DNA from: Coriobacteriaceae bacterium AF08-21
Lineage (GTDB): Bacteria; Actinomycetota; Coriobacteriia; Coriobacteriales; Coriobacteriaceae
Length of the DNA stretch: 64,000 bases
NCBI GenBank assembly: GCA_027687465.1
Contig: JAQCQR010000007.1
Coordinates: 1-64,000 of the forward strand
Reading direction: 5' to 3'
The translations under genes were made by a program, and so were the position numbers. The notes below the pieces were generated by a model. It saw only the letters and a program-made list of their open reading frames with translations, did no database searches and was not told where the DNA came from. This document shows, piece by piece, positions 58,419-64,000 of this stretch. How positions within the stretch are numbered: the stretch's first letter is position 1; each line of letters begins with the position of its first letter.

Positions 58419-58955
58419 TTATTCGAGATGCTCTTCAATCCGAGCCCTAAGAAGGGCAATGGCTGTAGGTATTCCAATTGCGGCGGCTAATTCGGCTTTA
58501 TCCAAAACCTGTATGCTAAAGCACGATTGTTTATCACATTGAAGGACGATAACTGAAGATAGCTTCACTTCCTGTTGGCTGAATATATCGTAATCTCCAA
58601 ATAGGAAGTTACCTTTTATTGCGTAATTCGGTATGTTCGTTACGCACTTCATCTCAAGTCTGTTTAGACCATAATCGAACACCGCAACTTCCTTGTGTTC
58701 GATGATGAGCGCAACCCTGGGCATGTTGCTAAAGCCACCGTCGACGACAGTGAAGAGTTTTTCATTCGCATCGTCATAAACGGTATATTTAAGACTCGAT
58801 AGCTGTCCTAGTGGACCCGTGAACCCATGTCTTTTGATGTTGAGGTTGTCTCCCGCTGGGTTGATGAGAGCCAGAGTATGCGGATAAGGATTACCTTCAA
58901 TTGAGATTCGATATTCGTTTGTAGCCGTCTTGCTCGATTTAGGACCAGTAGCCAT
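58419..58955 (-). CDS. hypothetical protein, possibly LURP-one/tubby-like fold
   Basis: Soluble protein of 178 residues, mostly beta strands: short hydrophobic runs alternate with turns (RISIEGNPYPHTLALINPAGD, LKYTVYDDANEKLFTVVDGG, VALIIEHKEVAVFDYGLNRLEMKC), ending in one helix. The repeated strand pattern resembles LURP-one-related domains, but this is only a guess. Base composition is clearly AT-richer than in neighbours, suggesting transfer. Start is ATG 58955 or GTG 58958; the ribosome binding site is weak. Confidence 0.7.
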   Translation of the reverse strand: MATGPKSSKTATNEYRISIEGNPYPHTLALINPAGDNLNIKRHGFTGPLGQLSSLKYTVYDDANEKLFTVVDGGFSNMPRVALIIEHKEVAVFDYGLNRLEMKCVTNIPNYAIKGNFLFGDYDIFSQQEVKLSSVIVLQCDKQSCFSIQVLDKAELAAAIGIPTAIALLRARIEEHLE

Positions 58956-58958
58956 CAC

Positions 58959-59370
58959 GCGTCATCGCCTCGATCGAATTGGAACCGTCTTCTACTTCGT
59001 GCGGAGAATTGCGCTGTACGTTGCGGTACATGCAGCTGCAATAACCGCATGGGCAATTTCTAACAAAATGAATGACGCTATTTGCTGCATGCATTTTATT
59101 TACTATAAAGTATCCTTTTATAAACGTATTGTCAAACATATATTGCTAAAACAGAAACAATTTATAGACTGAGTTGGTCGTATTCTTTGGGCAATTGCTC
59201 CTATAATCTAGCCTTCGCTGCAGTCGGGAGGGAAGGGCTGGGGCTCCGTTATTATGTTGAAACGCTTTAACACTTTTGACGTTCTCATGCATTTTTTGTT
59301 TCAAAAGCGTTAGGATGGAACTTGCAGCGCGGGGCGTAATGGGTGCCCCGCACACGATGGGAGGCTATCA
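58959..59370. other. AT-rich intergenic region with operator-like repeats upstream of adh
   Basis: About 410 bases with no supported gene. The first 200 share the low GC of the preceding gene. Near the end, AACGCTTT (59261-59268) and its complement AAAGCGTT (59304-59311) form an inverted pair flanking TTGACG at 59276, a pattern typical of LacI-type or CcpA-like control. GGGAGG at about 59359 is the ribosome binding site of adh. Confidence 0.4.
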
Positions 59371-60537
59371 ATGGCTAATCGTTTCGTTCTCAATACCATT
59401 TCTTATCATGGTTCCGGCGCCATCAAGGAGATCCCCGGCGAGCTCCAGCGTCGCGGCTACAAGAAGATCTTCGTCTGCTCCGATCCCGACCTGGTCAAGT
59501 TTGGCGTTACCGCTAAGGTGACCGACGAGCTCGACGCCGCCGGCATCGCTTGGAGCCTCTACTCCGAGATTAAGCCCAACCCCACCATCCAGAACGTCAA
59601 GGACGGCGTCGAGGCCTTCAAGGCCGCCGAAGCTGACGCTATCGTGACCATCGGTGGCGGCTCCTCCATGGACACCGCTAAGGCCATTGGCATCATCATC
59701 AACAACCCCGAGTTTGCCGATGTCCGCAGCCTCGAGGGCGTTGCTCCCACTAAGAACCACGCCGTGTTCACCATCGCCGTGCCGACGACCGCCGGTACTG
59801 CTGCCGAGGTGACCATCAACTACGTCATCACCGACCCCGAGAAGGTCCGCAAGTTCGTGTGCGTCGACACCAACGACGCCCCTGAGGTCGCCGTCGTCGA
59901 CCCCGACATGATGGCTTCCATGCCCGCCGGCCTGACCGCTTCTACCGGCATGGATGCTCTGACCCACGCCATCGAGGGCTACACCACCAAGGGTGCTTGG
60001 GAGCTCTCCGACATGTTCCACTTTGAGGCCATTAAGCTGATCAGCGAGAACCTGCGCGACTCCGTTGCCGAGGCCAAGTCTGGTCAGCCCGGCTCCGGCC
60101 GCGAGGGTATGGCTCTTGGCCAGTATGTCGCCGGCATGGGCTTCTCCAACGTCGGCCTGGGCATCGACCATGCCATGGCTCACACCCTGTCTGCCCACTA
60201 CGACACTCCGCACGGCGTCGCTTGCGCCATGCTGCTGCCGATCGCCATGGAGTTCAACAAGCCGGTTTGCGCCGAGCGCCTGGCCAAGGTTGCCGTTGCC
60301 ATGGGTGTTGACACCACGGGCATGAGCACCGACGAGGCTGCCGACGCCGCCATCGCCGCCGTCAAGCAACTCTCCGCCGACGTGAACATTCCGCATGTCT
60401 GCGAGGCCATGAAGGCCGACGAGATCGAGGTCCTGGCCAAGGACGCCATGGCTGACGCCTGCTTCCCGGGCAACCCGCGCGAGGCGACGCTCGACGACGT
60501 CATCGAGCTCTTCAAGAAGATCTGCCCGGCTGCCTAG
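59371..60537 (+). CDS. fucO: iron-containing alcohol dehydrogenase, lactaldehyde reductase (FucO)-like
   Basis: NAD-linked group III alcohol dehydrogenase of 388 residues. The sequence closely resembles 1,2-propanediol oxidoreductase: start MANRFVLN, GGGSSMDTAKAIGIIINNPEFADVRSLEGV near 95, PTTAGTAAEVTINYVITD near 139, and metal-ligand blocks MDALTHAIEGY and GIDHAMAHTLSAHYDTPHG. It reduces lactaldehyde to propanediol or short aldehydes to alcohols. Codon use is strongly biased, implying high expression. It is preceded by operator-like repeats and followed by a strong terminator, so it is monocistronic. No fucose or rhamnose genes are adjacent, so the physiological substrate is open. Confidence 0.9.
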   Translation: MANRFVLNTISYHGSGAIKEIPGELQRRGYKKIFVCSDPDLVKFGVTAKVTDELDAAGIAWSLYSEIKPNPTIQNVKDGVEAFKAAEADAIVTIGGGSSMDTAKAIGIIINNPEFADVRSLEGVAPTKNHAVFTIAVPTTAGTAAEVTINYVITDPEKVRKFVCVDTNDAPEVAVVDPDMMASMPAGLTASTGMDALTHAIEGYTTKGAWELSDMFHFEAIKLISENLRDSVAEAKSGQPGSGREGMALGQYVAGMGFSNVGLGIDHAMAHTLSAHYDTPHGVACAMLLPIAMEFNKPVCAERLAKVAVAMGVDTTGMSTDEAADAAIAAVKQLSADVNIPHVCEAMKADEIEVLAKDAMADACFPGNPREATLDDVIELFKKICPAA

Positions 60538-60591
60538 CCCAGTTTGGTGGTCCTTCGCCCGTAGGCGTATGGTCTTTTGACTTGCTGCTGG

Positions 60592-60623
60592 CCCCGCCGT
60601 GCTACGCGCGGCGGGGCTTTTTG
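60592..60623 (+). terminator. terminator of the alcohol dehydrogenase gene
   Basis: GCCCCGCCG pairs with CGGCGGGGC around TGCTACGCG, followed by TTTTT. Confidence 0.92.
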
Positions 60624-60697
60624 TGCCGCGCCGATGCCCCAAGATGGGCAAAACCAAGGCATGCTGCCCGCTGCGGATAGGTGGTGCACTTCTCAGC

Positions 60698-60931
60698 GTG
60701 CATTTTTGGGAGTATTCAGCAAGCTCTGAAAAATGCATAACGTTGTGAATGGGCCGCAGTGGCCCGCAGACGCCCATCGACAGCCCTTGTGGGCGGGCTA
60801 TCGATGAGCGGAGGGGGCTGCCACCGCGTTTTTGGTTTGCGACGACCTGCAACACTGCTGTAACCGCGTCGCTTTGCCGTTTGCGATGGGGCTGACGGGG
60901 TCCACGGTGCTGAATACTCCGTATTTTGCAC
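60698..60931. repeat. structured intergenic element with 25-base imperfect terminal inverted repeats
   Basis: GTGCATTTTTGGGAGTATTCAGC at the left is mirrored by GCTGAATACTCC and GTATTTTGCAC at the right (19 of 25 positions complementary, with a perfect GGAGTATTCAGCA core). Inside are GGGCC-gcagt-GGCCC and a longer stem ATCGACAGCCC/GGGCTATCGAT (60778-60807). It fills most of the 600-base gap between adh and the peptidase. A MITE or an unknown RNA are both possible; no protein is supported. Confidence 0.5.
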
Positions 60932-61141
60932 GGTCCAAGGTGGGGTACCCTGAGACGAAGCAAATAGATGCCTCATATTTATGCAGATACCGATAGGATT
61001 TATGCAAGATTGGGACTGTAAACCGAGCGCGTGCACAAAACCGGTGCGGGGACGTCTGGAGTCGGCTCGGTTTCTAGAGTATTGCACGTGCAGAAAGGTT
61101 AAAATCGGGGCTCGGTCTTAGTTTTACTTGGAAGGATGCAT

Positions 61142-62185
61142 ATGGCTTCTAATGTTGATGCTTCTCTAGAGGAGACGCTCTCCTATATTACTGACCAGTT
61201 GAAGACGCTGACTTCTATTGCTTCACCTACGGGCTATACCCGTGCGGCTACTGACTATCTAATGGAAACGTTGCGCGATATGGGCTTTGGCCCCGAGCGC
61301 TCCAATAAGGGCAACGTGTTGGTTGAGCTTGGCGGCGAGGGCGAGCCGCTCGTATTGGCGAGCCATGTCGATACCCTGGGCGCCATGGTGCGCTCCATCA
61401 AGGACAATGGTCGCCTGCGTCCCACGACGCTTGGCGGGCATCAGTGGTCTACGGCCGATGGCGAGAACTGCACCGTTTACACGCGCGATGGCAATGTCTA
61501 CACGGGTGTGGTTCTCAATACCGAGCCTTCGGCGCATGTGGCCGATGAGCCGGTCAAGACCATCGAGAAGAACATGGAAATCCTGCTCGACGAGAACGTC
61601 GACAGCAAGGACGACGTGCTCGAGCTGGGCATTCAGGCTGGAGACATCATCGCTATGGATCCGCGCACCACGGTGACGGAGAGCGGCTACATCAAGAGCC
61701 GCTTCCTTGACGACAAGCTGTCCGCGTCGATTCTGCTGGGTCTGGCTCGCGCCGTTGCTGACGGCGAGGTGACGCTCTCGCGCAAGGTGTCACTGCTCTT
61801 TACCGTGTACGAGGAGGTCGGTCACGGCGGCGCCTTTGTGCCGGCCGAAACGCGCGAGATGATCAGCGTGGACATGGGCTGCGTGGGCGACGATCTGGGC
61901 TGCACCGAGCGCATGGTTTCGATCTGCGCCAAGGATTCGGGTGGCCCCTACAACTACGACCTGGTAACCACGCTGTCCAACATCGCGCGCGAGCTCGAGC
62001 TCGACTACGCGATCGACGTGTACCCGCATTACGGCTCGGACGTCGAGGCCACGCTCTCGGCCGGCTACGACATTCGCCATGGTCTGATCGGCCCCGGCGT
62101 GTACGCGAGCCATAACTACGAGCGCAGCCACATCGACGGCGTGCGCAACACCTTTGAACTGGTTCGCGCCTACGTTCAGCGCTAG
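61142..62185 (+). CDS. M42 family metallopeptidase
   Basis: Cytoplasmic aminopeptidase or cellulase-M-like protein of 347 residues that forms large tetrahedral complexes in characterised relatives. Metal ligands appear in order: ASHVDTLGAMV near 75 (His), RFLDDKLSASI near 190 (Asp), YEEVGHGG near 223 (catalytic Glu-Glu) and SVDMGCVGDD near 242 (Asp), with the last His in YASHNYERSHIDG. ATG at 61142 has GGAAGG 6 bases upstream. A terminator follows. Confidence 0.9.
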   Translation: MASNVDASLEETLSYITDQLKTLTSIASPTGYTRAATDYLMETLRDMGFGPERSNKGNVLVELGGEGEPLVLASHVDTLGAMVRSIKDNGRLRPTTLGGHQWSTADGENCTVYTRDGNVYTGVVLNTEPSAHVADEPVKTIEKNMEILLDENVDSKDDVLELGIQAGDIIAMDPRTTVTESGYIKSRFLDDKLSASILLGLARAVADGEVTLSRKVSLLFTVYEEVGHGGAFVPAETREMISVDMGCVGDDLGCTERMVSICAKDSGGPYNYDLVTTLSNIARELELDYAIDVYPHYGSDVEATLSAGYDIRHGLIGPGVYASHNYERSHIDGVRNTFELVRAYVQR

Positions 62186-62218
62186 GGGGGCAGCTTGCGA
62201 CTCGGCTGACCAATCGCT

Positions 62219-62244
62219 AAGGCCCGATTTCTCGGGCCTTTTTT
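62219..62244 (+). terminator. terminator of the M42 peptidase gene
   Basis: AAGGCCCG pairs with CGGGCCTT around ATTTCT, followed by TTTT. Confidence 0.92.
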
Positions 62245-62323
62245 CGTTTTTGGCCGTTTAGTATTATGATGTATGTAATCTATTAACTAAACGCGTAAAC
62301 TATTTAACGAGGTGATGCGGTGT

Positions 62324-63697
62324 ATGGATACGTCAGAGTACTTATCTATGGGTGATGCCGCCCGCCTGTTGGGCGTTACGAAAGCCCGCATATCGCAACT
62401 TGCCGCATCGGGGACACTTGTGTGCGATAGTGTGGGCGGCCGGAAGATGGTCGAGTACAATTCTGCGATCGCCTACCAAAAGGTCCGCAAGCGAGGACGC
62501 CGTCCTGCGGCCGATGTGGGACGCAAGTTTACGCTGATGTCGGCCGACCATGAGGTCGCGTATGTCTCATTTGATCCGACGCGCGAGTTTCCCTTCGAAA
62601 TCGCCGAGGTCCTCGATGCGCAACGAATGCCGTTTGGCACATGCTCGAGCTCTTCTCCAACTGTGAATAAGCGGGAGCTCAACGCGTGGTGGGGGCATCG
62701 GTCGGTGCCCGATGTTCGCCCTGGGCTTATCTCGCGCTACCGCGAGCTGGGGATTGCCAACGGCGCTGAGGTGCCGGTTCAGTGCCTGGGCCTCTCGCTT
62801 TCGGATTGCTATTGGCTGCGGCCGGCAGAATGCGATGAGCTCGAATGGCGAAACCTCAATTACTTCGAGAATGATTTTGAGCGATCGGCGTCCGAAGAGC
62901 GTTCGGGTTGGCTGGAAGGCATCGGTCTTAAAAATCCGGATAACACGTCCGAGGGCGAGCTCCCTAAATCGTGGATGATTCGCAACGGCGTTCGCGTTCT
63001 GGTCAAGGGATGCGGCATGGACGATCAACGTCCCTTTAACGAGGCGGTTGCAACGGCTCTACATCGTCGCTTGCTGTCAGAGGGTGAGTTTGTTCCTTAT
63101 GCGGTTGAGCGGATGTTCGATGGCCCTGTGTGTCTGTGCGACGACTTTCTTGACGGCCGCGAGGAATACGTTCCAGCCGTTTACGTTAAGAACGCTCTTA
63201 GCGGTCAGCGAGGAAACTCGACGTACGACCGGTACTGCTGCTTCCTTGGTAAACATGGAGCAGACGAGGCTGCCGTGAGAAGGTCTATGTCGCAGATGAT
63301 CGTTTGCGATGCCCTTTTGGCCAACAGCGATCGCCATTGGCGAAACTTCGGCATCATCCGCAATGTCGACACCCTGGAGATAAAACCTGCTCCGCTGTTC
63401 GATAGCGGCAACTGCCTGTGGTACAACGTACCAACTGCCGTGCTCGCAGCTGGGGAGTTTGGGTTTTCTGCTAAGCCGTTTGGGCCCGACCCTTCCGTCC
63501 AGCTGGCGCTTGCGGACTCACTCGATTGGTTCGATTCATCGCGGCTCAACGGATTTGTTGATGAGGCGATCGAGATTCTTTCGCAGAGCGAATGGGCGAC
63601 GGCGGAGGGTCGACTCGAGGCCATTTGCCGCGGCCTCGAGCGTCGCGTAATCGAGGTTGGTGCCGCTGTTGAGGTACTTCGACACGTGCGGCGATAA
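62324..63697 (+). CDS. HTH domain fused to HipA-like kinase
   Basis: Protein of 457 residues. Residues 5-35 are a MerR/excisionase-like helix-turn-helix (LSMGDAARLLGVTKARISQL). A middle part contains LNAWWGHRSVPDVRPG, a pattern seen in HipA-like proteins. The kinase-like C-terminal part has CDALLANSDRHWRNFGII near 327-344 (catalytic Asp, and Asn) and PLFDSGNCLW near 355 (metal-binding Asp). HipA-type kinases phosphorylate tRNA synthetases and are normally held by a separate HipB; here a DNA-binding domain is on the same chain. The upstream region is AT-rich. ATG 62324 has GAGG 11 bases upstream. Confidence 0.82.
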   Translation: MDTSEYLSMGDAARLLGVTKARISQLAASGTLVCDSVGGRKMVEYNSAIAYQKVRKRGRRPAADVGRKFTLMSADHEVAYVSFDPTREFPFEIAEVLDAQRMPFGTCSSSSPTVNKRELNAWWGHRSVPDVRPGLISRYRELGIANGAEVPVQCLGLSLSDCYWLRPAECDELEWRNLNYFENDFERSASEERSGWLEGIGLKNPDNTSEGELPKSWMIRNGVRVLVKGCGMDDQRPFNEAVATALHRRLLSEGEFVPYAVERMFDGPVCLCDDFLDGREEYVPAVYVKNALSGQRGNSTYDRYCCFLGKHGADEAAVRRSMSQMIVCDALLANSDRHWRNFGIIRNVDTLEIKPAPLFDSGNCLWYNVPTAVLAAGEFGFSAKPFGPDPSVQLALADSLDWFDSSRLNGFVDEAIEILSQSEWATAEGRLEAICRGLERRVIEVGAAVEVLRHVRR

Positions 63698-63705
63698 TCC
63701 CGCGG

Positions 63706-64000
63706 CTACTTAAGCGCGCCGGTCGCCGTGCCGCCGCCCAGGACGATGTCGCCGCGGTAGACTACAACGGCTTGGCCGGGGGCGATGGCTCGTTGCGGCT
63801 CGTCAAAGGTCAGCAACATTTGTCCGTCGGCGCCACGTGTAAGGGCTGCCGCCTGGTCCTTTTGACGGTAGCGGTACTTGGCGCCCACGTGAATGCCGCC
63901 GGCATCGAGCTCTGCCTCCATGCGGTCGGCAGGGGCGCTCCAGATCCAGTCGTTGGCCGTGAGCACTGTGGCCGTCAGGTCCTCGGCCTCGCCAAGATGC
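63706..64000 (-). CDS. mnmA: tRNA-specific 2-thiouridylase MnmA, C-terminal part (runs off the window)
   Basis: The visible 97 residues, reading in from base 64000, are the C-terminal beta-barrel of MnmA: LTANDWIWSAP, AKYRYRQKDQAAAL, and LTFDEPQRAIAPGQAVVVYRGDIVLGGG, ending at the TAG at 63706. The enzyme thiolates U34 of Lys, Glu and Gln tRNAs. The catalytic part and start lie beyond the window. It is convergent with the HipA-like gene, 8 bases apart. Confidence 0.92.
   Translation of the reverse strand, partial: HLGEAEDLTATVLTANDWIWSAPADRMEAELDAGGIHVGAKYRYRQKDQAAALTRGADGQMLLTFDEPQRAIAPGQAVVVYRGDIVLGGGTATGALK

Noticed and set aside
60716..61087. Possible 123-residue protein on the - strand in the adh-peptidase gap
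   Set aside because: No ribosome binding site or motif, unusual composition, and it overlaps the inverted-repeat element.

Overview
The window looks like a chromosomal segment of a gut coriobacterium, most likely Collinsella or a close relative. This is inferred from high-GC coding sequence, many PTS sugar systems, a glutamate-synthase-linked type of [FeFe] hydrogenase, and coriobacterial-looking release factor 2, FtsE and bL31 proteins. No species is proven from the sequence alone. About 50 protein genes and two tRNA genes are supported, mostly on the + strand.

Layout. 1-10.6 kb is core: bL31 with a structured leader, secA-prfB, a YitT membrane protein, a split transketolase, and ftsE-ftsX. 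10.6-21.8 kb runs from rnr to smpB, two genes that often sit together. Here they are separated by a lone serine recombinase, a VanZ-like protein, a MurNAc catabolic set (murR-murQ-murP-mupG), an ArsC/Spx-like protein, tRNA-Gln and tRNA-Glu, and a TPR protein. 22-32 kb carries a flavin reductase and rubredoxin pair, an Nramp transporter, phosphoglycerate mutase and glutamate synthase gltB-gltD; gltB has an apparent one-base frameshift. 32-40 kb is more accessory: an unknown protein, a nuclease-like protein bracketed by hairpin arrays, an amidohydrolase and a copper cassette (copA-copZ-csoR). 40-47.5 kb has an RG-rich DEAD-box helicase and an alpha-glucoside PTS locus (EIIA, LicT-type antiterminator, EIICB, GH4 glucosidase). 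47.7-53.8 kb is a hydrogenase operon followed by an ABC importer with fused permease and ATPase. 54-64 kb holds an orphan RelB-like protein, a CPBP protease, YgiQ, a YoaK-like protein, a lactaldehyde reductase-like alcohol dehydrogenase, an M42 peptidase, an HTH-HipA-like kinase and the end of mnmA.

The most unusual signals lie between genes. Twelve hairpins share arms of about 17 bases (consensus TGTCTCGATCTGTAACA and its complement), a loop of nearly constant length, and an 80 (+/-1) base spacing inside clusters. Three lie on each side of a PD-(D/E)XK-like nuclease gene. Several other palindromic families fill other intergenic gaps. A second unusual signal is genome-wide in nature: only 4 of 50 stop codons in the window are UGA, while 26 are UAG, and RF2 carries SPT where the family's UGA-reading tripeptide SPF is expected.
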